The translations under genes were made by a program, and so were the position numbers. From NCBI RefSeq assembly GCF_900086705.1, contig NZ_LT575483.1:1569534-1633533 (forward strand): 64,000 bases of DNA. The letters are read 5' to 3'. The DNA comes from Massilibacillus massiliensis (lineage in GTDB: Bacteria; Bacillota; Negativicutes; FLKF01). This document shows positions 51,855 to 63,992 of the stretch, piece after piece. The notes under the pieces were generated by a model. The model searched no databases, was not told where the DNA came from, and saw only the letters and a program-made list of their open reading frames with translations. Positions within the stretch are counted from its first letter, which is position 1, and the number at the start of each line of letters is the position of its first letter.

Positions 51855-51934
51855 ATATGATATCAACCCATAACTTTTTTCTTTTTTATAACCTACACGA
51901 TTTGCGTGACTTTTTCATGTAATGTTATTATACT

Positions 51935-52987
51935 TTATTTTCTTTTTAATACGCAACGTATTCCCTTTTTTATTTTCGGTAAAACAAAGCACTTTGAGCA
52001 ATTTAAGCATTTCGATTTTTCCTGTCCGTGCAAGAGACGCTGTACAATATCCGGTTCACAAATAAACGGACGACTCATTGCAACCATATCAATTCCACTT
52101 TCCAAGACTTGCTCTATATCTGGCAAAGAACGCACGCCGCCCACTAAAATAATCGGAAGTCCAGGCACAGCTTTCTTCAAACGCGCAATTCTATTGATAT
52201 AATAATTTGTCGCCGTGCGCGGTTGAGAAATAAAATCGACACCGCTGAGTTCAACTGCTTCAATTCCTAAAGTTTCAAATTCCTTTAACATGTAAAGAAG
52301 GTCCGCCTCATATGCATCGTCTTCCGTTCTTGTGTCATTATTGACTTTTACAAACAGCGGAAAATCTTCACCACATCTCGCTCTTACGTCCAAGAGGATC
52401 TCACGAACAATCCGAAACCGATTTTCTAAGCTCCCGCCATAAGCATCTGTACGATGGTTAAACGTTTTATCAATGAACTGTGACAATAGATAACTATGTG
52501 CAACATGAAACTGCACCCCATCTAAACCACTTTGCTTTATACGATAAGCAGCCTCGACAAACTGTTTTTTAATCATACCAATTTCTGCAAGCGTCAATTC
52601 TCTGGCAACCTTGCCTTTTTTAAGCTCAGCTGCGGATACCCCTGCCAAATCCTCGTGATTTACCGCACGCGGTCCAGCATGATTAATCTGTGCAATAATT
52701 CTTGCCTGATAAGGTCTAACGAGCTGATGTAATTTCTCAAATTGCGGAATAAATGTATCATCATAAATTGCAGTTTGGTCTTCATTTGCCATACCTGTTG
52801 ATGAGACACTGCAATGCCCAGTAATGATGAGTCCAATATCATTTTTTGCGAGTTCTTCATACATCTCGTACTCTGCATCGGTCATTGTACCATCTGCATT
52901 TCCAAGAAAACAATGTGTTGCTGAACGCACAATTCTATTCTTTATTTTCATATGTTTTAATTGAATTTCTTCTAATAGCTTTGCCAT
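51935..52987 (-). CDS. NADH:flavin oxidoreductase, old yellow enzyme family
   Basis: A protein of 350 aa, the FMN TIM-barrel only. KNRIVRSATHCFLGNADGTM, AQINHAGPRA, GVQFHVAHSYLLSQFIDKTF with NHRTDAYGGSLENRFRIVRE (family signature), and PIILVGGVRSLPDIEQVLES. The C-terminal Cys set CLNCSKC-x11-C resembles the 4Fe-4S site of the 2,4-dienoyl-CoA reductase/BaiC group, but the second NADPH domain is absent. It probably reduces an activated C=C bond. Monocistronic between licT and murA. Confidence 0.9.
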   Translation of the reverse strand: MAKLLEEIQLKHMKIKNRIVRSATHCFLGNADGTMTDAEYEMYEELAKNDIGLIITGHCSVSSTGMANEDQTAIYDDTFIPQFEKLHQLVRPYQARIIAQINHAGPRAVNHEDLAGVSAAELKKGKVARELTLAEIGMIKKQFVEAAYRIKQSGLDGVQFHVAHSYLLSQFIDKTFNHRTDAYGGSLENRFRIVREILLDVRARCGEDFPLFVKVNNDTRTEDDAYEADLLYMLKEFETLGIEAVELSGVDFISQPRTATNYYINRIARLKKAVPGLPIILVGGVRSLPDIEQVLESGIDMVAMSRPFICEPDIVQRLLHGQEKSKCLNCSKCFVLPKIKKGIRCVLKRK

Positions 52988-53104
52988 AAATTAAGTGGCC
53001 CCCCAAACTACATCATCTCTTGGTATTATAACATAAGATGACGACTACCCAGTCATATTTTTTTATTATCCCTATTATAACATAAACCTTCATCATTGGA
53101 TAAA

Positions 53105-53140
53105 AAAGGAGCCGTTGCAAAGAATTACAATAGCTCCTTT
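53105..53140 (-). terminator. Terminator after murA
   Basis: The stem AAAGGAGC..TTG/CAA..GCTCCTTT, then TTTATCC on the minus strand. It overlaps the end of the murA region. Confidence 0.8.
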
Positions 53141-53143
53141 CTC

Positions 53144-54403
53144 TTATTTTCCTGTACGTTTTATATCAGCGCCTAATCCGCAAAGTTTATCTACCAGTTT
53201 ATCATATCCGCGATCAATGTGATGCAGATAACCAATTTGTGTCTCTCCATCTGCCACAAGTCCTGCAAGTACCATCGCAGCACCAGCACGAAGATCCGTC
53301 GCTTTGACCTGGCAACCCGTTAACTTTCTCACGCCTTCAACAACAGCACTGCGGCCTTCAATTTTGATGTTGGCTCCCATACGTTTCAGTTCATCTACGT
53401 GCATAAAACGGTTCTCGAATACAGTCTCCGTTACCACACTCGTTCCTTCCGATACTGCTTGCATTGCCATAAACTGCGCTTGCATATCGGTCGGAAATCC
53501 CGGGTACGGTAGTGTCTTTATATCAACAGCTTTCGTTGGTCCATCGCAGCGTACGCGAATGCCGCTAATTTCCTCTTCAATTGTAACACCAGCTTCTTTT
53601 AACTTTGCAATCACTGGTTTTAAATGTTCGCTAATCGCATTCTCAATATATACATTTCCTCTTGTCATTGCCGCTGCCACCATATATGTACCAGCTTCAA
53701 TACGATCAGGAATAATCGTATAGTTTTTTCCCTCTAAGCGTTTAACACCTTCAATTTTAATTACATTGGTACCGGCCCCGCGAATATTTGCTCCCATGAC
53801 ATTTAAATAATTTACTAAATCAATAATTTCAGGTTCATGGGCTGGATTTTCTAGAATTGTTTGACCCTCCGCCATACACGCTGCCATAATAATATTTTCT
53901 GTTGCGCCAACACTTGGAAAATCGAGATAAATTCTTGCGCCGGTCAATCCTTTCGGTGCTCTTGCTTCAATATAGCCATGACCGATTTTAATTTGTGCAC
54001 CAAGTGCCTCAAACCCCTTTAAATGTAAATCGATCGGTCTCGTACCAATCGCACATCCTCCCGGCAAAGAAATTTTTGCATGGCCACAACGTGCAAGTAA
54101 TGGTCCCATGATTAAAAACGATGCACGCATTTTTCTAACGAGTTCATAAGGCGCTTCACAAGATACAATATTTGTACTATCTACCTGCAGGGTATTATCG
54201 CCGTTGTTGACGACTTTAACACCAAGCTGACAAAGTACTTCAGAAATCGTACGCACATCCTCTAAATCTGGAACCTCTTCTAATAGACTTGGAGTTTGTC
54301 CTAATAAAGTTGCCGCAATAATCGGCAGCACTGCATTCTTTGCTCCACTAATCTTAACTGAGCCTTCCAGCGCTCTGCCACCATTTATGATTAACTTTTC
54401 CAT
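53144..54403 (-). CDS. murA: UDP-N-acetylglucosamine 1-carboxyvinyltransferase
   Basis: A protein of 419 aa. Starts [20 protein letters not shown] and carries [32 protein letters not shown] and the catalytic Cys117 in [18 protein letters not shown], the fosfomycin-targeted form. [20 protein letters not shown] and [18 protein letters not shown] are also intact. First committed step of peptidoglycan synthesis. It follows ywmB by 70 nt, as in Bacillus (atpC-ywmB-murAA). Confidence 0.96.
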   Translation of the reverse strand: MEKLIINGGRALEGSVKISGAKNAVLPIIAATLLGQTPSLLEEVPDLEDVRTISEVLCQLGVKVVNNGDNTLQVDSTNIVSCEAPYELVRKMRASFLIMGPLLARCGHAKISLPGGCAIGTRPIDLHLKGFEALGAQIKIGHGYIEARAPKGLTGARIYLDFPSVGATENIIMAACMAEGQTILENPAHEPEIIDLVNYLNVMGANIRGAGTNVIKIEGVKRLEGKNYTIIPDRIEAGTYMVAAAMTRGNVYIENAISEHLKPVIAKLKEAGVTIEEEISGIRVRCDGPTKAVDIKTLPYPGFPTDMQAQFMAMQAVSEGTSVVTETVFENRFMHVDELKRMGANIKIEGRSAVVEGVRKLTGCQVKATDLRAGAAMVLAGLVADGETQIGYLHHIDRGYDKLVDKLCGLGADIKRTGK

Positions 54404-54473
54404 TCATATCCTCCCGAAATCCACATACTCCTAAAATAACAAATCATTCATAGCTGACAAATTTCAGCAAATG

Positions 54474-55226
54474 CTAATACTCAATTGAAATTAACGGAGA
54501 ACCCACAATTACATGGGTACGCCTATCATATTCATTATACCGCATAATCATATGAAGATTCACGATATCTTTCCCAGCAATCACCCGTTCTTCAATCGTC
54601 GGTGCAAACCCAGTATAACTAAAATAAGTTTTTGCATCCGTCTTTTTTATAGGGGTTGCTCCGATTGCATCAAAAGCATCCTGCAAGTATAATGACCACT
54701 CATCATTCCTTAGTTTACCATCAAGATGGCCTTGTAAGCAAGTGGTAATCGTCGGAGTTGCATGGAAATTTTGCACAATATTTTTAAATTTCGACTTTGC
54801 TTCAAGAATTGTCGATTCCTGCGGTGATTTTTCCTTATAATTGATTGTCAAATACGTTACACTACTTGTACTTTCTGGTGATATTATTTTACAAATGGTG
54901 ATTTGCATTCTCTTATCTTCAAGATCAACGTTTGCCTTTACATCAATTTTTTCCGGACTTTCAGAAACTTCTATCGTATATACATCTTCCGAGAAACCCA
55001 ATGCCTTCATAATTTCCTTCTCAATGCGCATAAAAATCGCAACATGTTCATACTCATTTGGCAGTTTTGCCCATACATTAAGATAAAACATATCCGCCTC
55101 AGCACCTGTTGCCTGCATAGCAGCACTTAAAGGTTCGTTTAGCATTACCGGAACATTTTGTGCTTTCCCCACAAAAATAAAATTTACACACAAGCTCAAA
55201 AGAATAATAGCTATACACTTTTTCAT
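54474..55226 (-). CDS. ywmB: YwmB-family exported protein
   Basis: A protein of 250 aa with an N-terminal signal peptide (MKKCIAIILLSLCVNFIFVG, cleavage probably after GKAQ). The body matches the YwmB (DUF1779) family in length and in LNVWAKLPNEYEHVAIFMRI and ATPTITTCLQGHLDGKL. Function unknown. Its place between atpC and murA is conserved in Bacillus, which strongly supports the assignment. A terminator at 55292-55327 separates it from atpC. Confidence 0.82.
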   Translation of the reverse strand: MKKCIAIILLSLCVNFIFVGKAQNVPVMLNEPLSAAMQATGAEADMFYLNVWAKLPNEYEHVAIFMRIEKEIMKALGFSEDVYTIEVSESPEKIDVKANVDLEDKRMQITICKIISPESTSSVTYLTINYKEKSPQESTILEAKSKFKNIVQNFHATPTITTCLQGHLDGKLRNDEWSLYLQDAFDAIGATPIKKTDAKTYFSYTGFAPTIEERVIAGKDIVNLHMIMRYNEYDRRTHVIVGSPLISIEY

Positions 55227-55291
55227 TTGCTAACCTCCGCTAAATTTAGTTTACTTTCTATTTTTACCATTATTTAGCTTCGGTATACAAA

Positions 55292-55327
55292 AAGGTGTGA
55301 TCAAAAACGAACTTTTGATCACACCTT
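55292..55327 (-). terminator. Terminator of the atp operon
   Basis: The 15-bp stem AAGGTGTGATCAAAA and complement, 6-nt loop, then TTTTTG on the minus strand, 40 nt after the atpC stop. Confidence 0.9.
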
Positions 55328-55366
55328 GCAAATTATAAATAAACCCGTACCTATATCAAGTCTTAT

Positions 55367-55780
55367 TTATTTCTGATGAAAACTTTTTGTTGCCACTAGA
55401 CGTGCTTTCGCACGATCTAATGCAGCATGTGCCCGTGCAGTATCAACTGAATCACTCTTCGTCTGTAACCGTTCAAAAGCCCTATCATATGCTTTCTGTG
55501 CACGATCCACATCAATTGCATCAGGCAATTCTGCGTTTGTCGCAAGAATTGTGATTTTCTTCGGCTGTACCTCGATAAAGCCACCACTGACTGCGATTAA
55601 TTTTTCACCATCATCTGTTAACGCCCGAATTGGCGCTGGTACAAGCGCTGCAATTAAAGGTGCATGATTTGGTAAAATACCAAGTTCGCCATCTGTACTT
55701 CTGACAATCAGCATATTCACATCAGTAGCATACACGATTTTTTCTGGAGAAACAATTTCTAGCTTAATTGTATTAGCCAT
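55367..55780 (-). CDS. atpC: F1Fo ATP synthase epsilon subunit
   Basis: A protein of 137 aa. N-terminal beta-sandwich: KLEIVSPEKIVYATDVNMLI, GELGILPNHAPLIAAL and GGFIEVQPKKITILATNAEL. Then the C-terminal helical hairpin rich in Ala/Arg (ARAHAALDRAKARLVATK). Part of the central stalk, with an inhibitory role in many bacteria. Last gene of the operon, 3 nt after atpD. Confidence 0.96.
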   Translation of the reverse strand: MANTIKLEIVSPEKIVYATDVNMLIVRSTDGELGILPNHAPLIAALVPAPIRALTDDGEKLIAVSGGFIEVQPKKITILATNAELPDAIDVDRAQKAYDRAFERLQTKSDSVDTARAHAALDRAKARLVATKSFHQK

Positions 55781-55783
55781 TGA

Positions 55784-57208
<1,425 letters not shown>

Positions 57209-58057
57209 TTAATTCAAGGCTTCTGCACCACTCACGATTTCATTAATCTCCGTAGTAATACCAGCCTGACGAATTTTATTATAAGTTAAGACTAATTTAT
57301 GAATCAAAGTTTCTGCATTATCTGTTGCATTGCTCATTGCCGTCATACGTGAACCAAGCTCACTCGCAGATGCTTGTAATAACGCTGCATAAATCATAGT
57401 TTCTAGATATTGTGGTAATAGATGACCAAGAACTTCACCGGCAGACGGTTCATAAATGTATTCGCTGCCCTCTGCTTCTTGCCCTTCAATACCTGTAAAC
57501 GGCAGCAATTTTACCGTTGTTGGAACGACGTTAATGGTCGTGATAAAATTGGTATACACCATATAAATTTCATCACATTCACCTTTTGTAAACATATCAA
57601 TGATTTTAGATGCAATCACTCTTGCATCTTCAAACGTCGGTCTTTCACTAAAACCTGTGTACTCAGCAGTAACAGAATAACCGCGATTTTTAAAGTATTC
57701 GCAAGATTTTCTGCCTACAGTGACGAGATCCGCCTCGCTTTTATTTGAAATATTAGCTACAACTTCTTTAAAAACATTGCTGGCATAAGCTCCAGCAAGT
57801 CCTTTATCGGAAGCCAAAACAACATATACTTTCTTTTCAACTTGTCTTACTTCAAGTAATGGATGACTGATTTCGCCAGCACTTGCGGCTACATCATTTA
57901 ATACTTGACGCATTTTATCTGCATATGGCTTGTTTGCTAAAGCACTTTCCTGAGCGCGGCGCAGACGAGCTGCAGCAACCATTTTCATGGCTTTAGTGAT
58001 TTGCTGAATGTTTTTTACACTCTTTATCCGACGACGGATATCTTGTAAATTCGCCAA
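57209..58057 (-). CDS. atpG: F1Fo ATP synthase gamma subunit
   Basis: A protein of 282 aa. Typical ends: ANLQDIRRRIKSVKNIQQIT at the N-terminus with KAMKMVAAARLRRAQ, and a C-terminal helix with SRMTAMSNATDNAETLIHKL and NKIRQAGITTEINEIVSGAE. Rotating central shaft. Between atpA and atpD as usual. Confidence 0.97.
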   Translation of the reverse strand: MANLQDIRRRIKSVKNIQQITKAMKMVAAARLRRAQESALANKPYADKMRQVLNDVAASAGEISHPLLEVRQVEKKVYVVLASDKGLAGAYASNVFKEVVANISNKSEADLVTVGRKSCEYFKNRGYSVTAEYTGFSERPTFEDARVIASKIIDMFTKGECDEIYMVYTNFITTINVVPTTVKLLPFTGIEGQEAEGSEYIYEPSAGEVLGHLLPQYLETMIYAALLQASASELGSRMTAMSNATDNAETLIHKLVLTYNKIRQAGITTEINEIVSGAEALN

Positions 58058-58080
58058 TTAAAATCACCTCGCAGCTTTAA

Positions 58081-59610
<1,530 letters not shown>

Positions 59611-59629
59611 TCACCCCAATCTTAACAAT

Positions 59630-60169
59630 TCAGTTTGTCAACAATTGTGCTTTTAACACTTGCATTCTGCGCACTACACTGCCATCAATCAGCTTATCGC
59701 CAATTTTAACAACAACACCGCCTAAAATGCTTTGATCTATCTTCGTTTTGATAACAACCGTTTTACCAGTCGTTTCACTTAATTTTTTCGTTAATTGTGA
59801 TTCTTGTTCCACAGATAATTTACGTGCAACCGTCACTTCCGCTTCCACAATATTTTGTGCAGCATTTGCTAAGGCTGTATACGCATGTAAAATTTGTTTT
59901 AATAAACTTTCGCGACGTTTATCTATTAACAACATAAAAAAATTGTAAACAACTTTCGCTAGCTTACCTTCAAATAATTTGGCAACAACCTCTTTTTTCG
60001 CCTCAGGCTTAATACGAGGATGATTGATAAAGTCAGTTAAATCTGCTTGACCATAAACCACATCTGTTGCATCTGCCAATTGCTGACCAAATTCTTTTAA
60101 TTGATTTTCTTCAAGAGCCACTTCATAAAGTGCTCTTGCATATTTCATCGCTAGCTGTGTGGTTAGCAT
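59630..60169 (-). CDS. atpH: F1Fo ATP synthase delta subunit
   Basis: A protein of 179 aa. N-terminal helical domain (MLTTQLAMKYARALYEVALE; VYNFFMLLIDKRRESLLKQI) and C-terminal part with VVKIGDKLIDGSVVRRMQVL, the OSCP/delta signature. Connects the peripheral stalk to F1. Its start overlaps the atpF stop by 7 nt. Confidence 0.95.
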   Translation of the reverse strand: MLTTQLAMKYARALYEVALEENQLKEFGQQLADATDVVYGQADLTDFINHPRIKPEAKKEVVAKLFEGKLAKVVYNFFMLLIDKRRESLLKQILHAYTALANAAQNIVEAEVTVARKLSVEQESQLTKKLSETTGKTVVIKTKIDQSILGGVVVKIGDKLIDGSVVRRMQVLKAQLLTN

Positions 60170-60666
60170 GGCAGACCACCTATTTTCTCTTTATCTAACT
60201 TATCAATAAATTCACTTACCAATTGTTTATTTACTTTTTCATCTATGTTGCTATTAATCACTTTAGCAGCTGCTGCCATGGATAAAGCAACGACTTCACC
60301 CTTCAATTCAGCTACTGCAAGTTTACGGTCGCGTTCAATATCTGCCAGAGCGGATTTACGCATACGTTCAATCTCAACTCTTGTTTCAGCAAGACTTGCT
60401 TCTCTTTCTTCTGCAGCAAGTTTACTCGCTTTATCAACGATTTCTTGCGCCTCGATACGAGCAGAAGCCAATTGTTTTTGATAATCTTCTAATAATTTTT
60501 TTGATGCAGCCGCATCTTGTTCAGCCGATTGAATATTCTTCGCAATTTTCTCTTGGCGTTCTGCCAATGCTTTCATAAGCGGTTTATAAGCCACTTTTGT
60601 TAAAATTACAACTAATATGAGAAAATTTAAAATTTGAGCAAATAATGTCATATTAAGATCAACCAT
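60163..60666 (-). CDS. atpF: F1Fo ATP synthase b subunit
   Basis: The start is at MVDLNMTLFAQILNFL behind AAGGAGGTTTGAAA, giving 167 aa. One N-terminal membrane helix (LFAQILNFLILVVILTKVAY) then a long charged coiled coil (about 30-150). Peripheral stalk. Between atpE and atpH. Confidence 0.95.
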   Translation of the reverse strand: MVDLNMTLFAQILNFLILVVILTKVAYKPLMKALAERQEKIAKNIQSAEQDAAASKKLLEDYQKQLASARIEAQEIVDKASKLAAEEREASLAETRVEIERMRKSALADIERDRKLAVAELKGEVVALSMAAAAKVINSNIDEKVNKQLVSEFIDKLDKEKIGGLPC

Positions 60667-60748
60667 TTTCAAACCTCCTTATCTAGCACTATAAAGGGAG
60701 GGCGACGGCACATAGGATGCTGTCGCCCCACCACACATCAATCGTTCA

Positions 60749-61000
60749 TTATTTAATTAGCGGATTTGCATATAACATAACGATAGCGATAACTGCTGCG
60801 ATAATAGGCACAGCTTCGATTAAACCTACAGAAATCAAAGTGTTAATGAATAATACATTTTTTGCTTCTGGTTGACGAGTTAATCCTTCGATGAATTTAG
60901 AAGTTACAAGACTGTTCCCAATACTTGCACCAACAGCCGCCAAGCTAATCGTAAAACCTGCTGCGAATAAAGCAGCTACTACCATAATTGAATGTTCCAT
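60749..61000 (-). CDS. atpE: F1Fo ATP synthase c subunit
   Basis: A protein of 83 aa with two membrane helices joined by the polar loop LTRQPEAKN. The ion-carrying Glu is in VGLIEAVPIIAAVIAIV. The Gln and Glu-Ser-Thr set of Na+-type rings is replaced (Asn in ASIGNSL, and Glu-Ala-Val), so proton coupling is the better prediction. Forms the rotor ring. Confidence 0.95.
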   Translation of the reverse strand: MEHSIMVVAALFAAGFTISLAAVGASIGNSLVTSKFIEGLTRQPEAKNVLFINTLISVGLIEAVPIIAAVIAIVMLYANPLIK

Positions 61001-61059
61001 TAATAAAATCCCCCTTAAAAATAAATAGATAATTAATTAAAACTTCTCCGATACAATCC

Positions 61060-61734
61060 TTAGTCGTGGTGATCGTCTTTTACAGCATTCGCCAAGTACG
61101 ACATGGACAACATCGTGAATATAAAGGCTTGAACAACACCAACAAAGATACTGAAAGCAAGCCAAATAACACTAGGTACCGGCATCCAGATTGGCACTAA
61201 CATCAACAAGATAATCAGTAAGATTTCCCCTGCTAAGATATTACCAAACAAACGGAAAGCAAGCGTAACTGGTTTTGCTATTTCTTCGATAATATTGATA
61301 ATGACAAATGGAGCGAATGGTTGAAAGAAATGTTTAATATAATTCATTCCTTTAAAATAAACACCCAAAATATGCAACATCATAACTACCATCAAAGCTA
61401 AACCAAGCGTAGTGTTCACATCATTCGTAGGTGATGTGAGGGTTGGTATTAAGCCCAACCAATTTGAGATAAGGATAAACAAGAACAAGGAGATAATCAG
61501 CGGTGCCAATTTTCTACCATTCGGACCCATAGTTGCATCAATCTGATCCAGCAAAACTGTCATGATCATTTCAATCGCATTCTGCCAGCCGGTTGGAACC
61601 AGCTTTAAATTACGTGTAGCAAGAAAAGCGATGAAAATAATGATTGCCATTGCCAGCCAGGTCATGTACAACGTATCCATGTTAAAGCTGAATCCAGCGA
61701 TCTGTGCTACGTGATGAGCACCGATTTCATGCAT
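61060..61734 (-). CDS. atpB: F1Fo ATP synthase a subunit
   Basis: The start is at MHEIGAHHVAQIAGFS behind TAGGAGTGGTATGT, giving 224 aa. Five or six membrane helices, with the essential Arg in KPVTLAFRLFGNILAGEI and the C-terminal FVGVVQAFIFTMLSMSYLAN. Ion half-channels of Fo. Confidence 0.95.
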   Translation of the reverse strand: MHEIGAHHVAQIAGFSFNMDTLYMTWLAMAIIIFIAFLATRNLKLVPTGWQNAIEMIMTVLLDQIDATMGPNGRKLAPLIISLFLFILISNWLGLIPTLTSPTNDVNTTLGLALMVVMMLHILGVYFKGMNYIKHFFQPFAPFVIINIIEEIAKPVTLAFRLFGNILAGEILLIILLMLVPIWMPVPSVIWLAFSIFVGVVQAFIFTMLSMSYLANAVKDDHHD

Positions 61735-61760
61735 ACATACCACTCCTACAAGTTATGTAA

Positions 61761-62147
61761 TCACTTTGTATTATTAACATTACTATTGTAGGCAAATACA
61801 ATAGCATTTATCATAATGATCACAGAAATCAAAAAGAATCCTAGTACAACCGCCCAAAACATTTCTTCAGATATTCGAATTGCCGCAATAAATGCCGCAA
61901 TCATAAGCATCCAGCGAACAAGCAGACCAATCTGCATATTCTTCTTTGCCTCTGTCACGGTTAACTCTGTACTTCTTGTCATTCTGTAAACAACGATAAA
62001 CCAACAAGCACCACCAACGATACAACCGGCAATTATAGGCATAACAAAATACGCCTTTCCTAATATATAAGCACCAACGCTACATAAAAGTAAGCCAATT
62101 GCAGTTTGCGTTAATATAGACTTTATGCATGTTAATAAATTTTTCAT
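61761..62147 (-). CDS. atpI: ATP synthase subunit I (AtpI-like)
   Basis: The start is at MKNLLTCIKSILTQTAIG behind GTGGGGGAAT, giving 128 aa. Four membrane helices, with the charged loop RMTRSTELTVTEAKKNMQIG between the second and third. Matches the ATP synthase I family (PF03899 type), thought to help assemble the c ring. First gene of the compact atp cluster, 26 nt before atpB. Confidence 0.87.
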   Translation of the reverse strand: MKNLLTCIKSILTQTAIGLLLCSVGAYILGKAYFVMPIIAGCIVGGACWFIVVYRMTRSTELTVTEAKKNMQIGLLVRWMLMIAAFIAAIRISEEMFWAVVLGFFLISVIIMINAIVFAYNSNVNNTK

Positions 62148-62478
62148 ATTCCCCCACAAACAGTTTTTCCAAACCATATAGTAAAGAATATCCTGCCTTT
62201 TAAAATAAATAATACCTATTGCCCTAAAAATTTAGAAAATTCTGAACAGAACTTCATTCAGGCCTTTATTTTTCCTTCGACAAAAGGCCAAGTTTATCCT
62301 GCTAAAATATTCGCTGTTTTTTAGTAAAAACATTAAAATCAGGACTTGATTATGAATTTTATACTTTTTTGCATAAACCCAACAAATCATTTATTATATG
62401 ATAAGTATTACTTATGTTTATGCAGTATTTGTAAAATATAAAACTCATTTATCATAATGACTCTATAATTATACCATA
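62148..62478 (-). other. Gap between atpZ and atpI with candidate promoter
   Basis: About 330 nt without a gene. A possible promoter on the minus strand is TTGTTG (62385-62380), 16-nt spacer, TATAAA (62363-62358). If real, the main atp operon starts here and atpZ is transcribed separately or reads through. Confidence 0.45.
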
Positions 62479-62721
62479 TTATTTATTTTTGCCAAGTAGT
62501 TTTTTATAAGTCGACCAAATCGCTGCGATAAAACCTAAAAAAATGCCGCTAATTGTCGCAATCGGGCTTGAAACGAGTTTTTCATCAATATAAATTCCGC
62601 CATAGAGACACACGCCAATTGTAATAACAAAATTTATTCCCAACCCTGTAGCAAATCCCAATGCCTGCAAAGTAGACTGCGTATCCTTCTTATTATTTCC
62701 TTTTTTATCCACATTATTCAT
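62479..62721 (-). CDS. atpZ: AtpZ (F1Fo ATPase gene 1) small membrane protein
   Basis: The start is at MNNVDKKGNNKKDTQ behind GAAAGGATGAATA, giving 80 aa. Two membrane helices (ALGFATGLGINFVITIGVCL; TISGIFLGFIAAIWSTYKKL) separated by GGIYIDEKLVSS, as in AtpZ proteins. These act with AtpI in ATP synthase assembly or Mg uptake. Separated from atpI by an unusually long 331-nt gap. Confidence 0.85.
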   Translation of the reverse strand: MNNVDKKGNNKKDTQSTLQALGFATGLGINFVITIGVCLYGGIYIDEKLVSSPIATISGIFLGFIAAIWSTYKKLLGKNK

Positions 62722-62790
62722 CCTTTCAAAAAAATATTGCATAAATATTGCATATAAACCATATTGTATCTGGCCTATCTATTTCATAAA

Positions 62791-62827
62791 AAAAGCTGCC
62801 GCAAATTTGATTTTGCCAGCAGCTTTT
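62791..62827 (-). terminator. Terminator after wecB
   Basis: The stem AAAAGCTGC.GGCAAA/TTTGC.GCAGCTTTT followed on the minus strand by TTTTTTTATG, 11 nt after the wecB stop. Confidence 0.88.
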
Positions 62828-62837
62828 ATGTACTATA

Positions 62838-63992
62838 TTATACTTCAAACGAATCAGGTTTATGATCCGTCCAACCATATTTCCAAAGAATCGCTTCCAC
62901 AATACGTCTTGATGCTTGTCCATCGCCATAAGGGTTACAAGCATTTGACATCTTATGATATTCCTTTTCGTCAGTTATTAACAACTTTGCTTCATCATAT
63001 ACACGCTGTTTATCCGTACCGATCAATTTTACTGTGCCGGCACCAATTGCCTCCGGACGTTCAGTTGTATCACGAAGAACAAGCACAGGTTTTCCTAATG
63101 CAGGTGCCTCTTCTTGAATACCACCCGAGTCAGTTAAGACCAAATATGAACGTGCGAGTAAATTTGCAAATGGTTCATAATCGAGCGGGTCAATTAAATG
63201 CACGCGCTCCATTTTCCCTAATTCACTCTCTACAACTTCACGGACTTTAGGGTTCTTGTGCACTGGAAAAACAATTTCGATATCAGAAAATTCGTTTACA
63301 AGTGCACGCAATGCTTGATAAACATGACGCATTGGTTCCCCAAGATTTTCTCTGCGATGTGTTGTTACCAGCACAACTTTCTTATTCTTATAATCAATAC
63401 TTTTCAAAAGTTCATTTTCAAAAACAAAATTTTCATCTACTGTTTTCAAAAGCGCATCAATCACTGTATTCCCTGTGACAAATACTTGCTCGCCTTGGAT
63501 GTTTTCTTGTGCGAGATTCTGGCATGCCGTATCGGTCGGTGCAAAGTGCAGATCCGCTAAAGAACCTGTCAACTTACGATTCATCTCTTCCGGAAACGGT
63601 GAATATTTGTTCTGCGTTCTAAGTCCAGCCTCTACATGTCCAACTGCAGTTTGATGATAAAAAGCAGCCAATGCGCCGGCAAAAGTCGTTGTCGTATCTC
63701 CATGTACCAACACAATATCCGGCTTTTCTTCTGCTAGAACTTGATTCAAGCCTTGCATGGCTTTGCAGGTTATATCAAACAAAGTCTGCCCCTGCGCCAT
63801 GATATCAAGATCATGATCCGGTTTTATTTCAAATAAATTCAGTACTTGATCGAGCATATCACGATGTTGCGCTGTTACAGCAACAACAGGTGTAATTTTA
63901 TCCGGATATTTTGCCAGTTCCAAAACAACCGGTGCCATTTTAATCGCTTCCGGGCGAGTGCCAAATACAGTCATTACTTTAATACGTTTCAT
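62838..63992 (-). CDS. wecB: UDP-N-acetylglucosamine 2-epimerase (non-hydrolysing)
   Basis: A protein of 384 aa, complete (start 9 nt from the right edge). VFGTRPEAIKMAPVVLEL, VHGDTTTTFAGALAAFYHQT, GHVEAGLRTQNKYSPFPEEM and LTDSGGIQEEAPALGKPVLV are the non-hydrolysing epimerase signatures. It converts UDP-GlcNAc to UDP-ManNAc for surface polysaccharide or enterobacterial-antigen-type glycans. It lies upstream of atpZ but ends in its own terminator. Confidence 0.96.
   Translation of the reverse strand: MKRIKVMTVFGTRPEAIKMAPVVLELAKYPDKITPVVAVTAQHRDMLDQVLNLFEIKPDHDLDIMAQGQTLFDITCKAMQGLNQVLAEEKPDIVLVHGDTTTTFAGALAAFYHQTAVGHVEAGLRTQNKYSPFPEEMNRKLTGSLADLHFAPTDTACQNLAQENIQGEQVFVTGNTVIDALLKTVDENFVFENELLKSIDYKNKKVVLVTTHRRENLGEPMRHVYQALRALVNEFSDIEIVFPVHKNPKVREVVESELGKMERVHLIDPLDYEPFANLLARSYLVLTDSGGIQEEAPALGKPVLVLRDTTERPEAIGAGTVKLIGTDKQRVYDEAKLLITDEKEYHKMSNACNPYGDGQASRRIVEAILWKYGWTDHKPDSFEV

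Noticed and set aside
60749-61000. Sodium-coupled ATP synthase
   Set aside because: The Gln / Glu-Ser-Thr signature of Na+ rings is absent in the c subunit.
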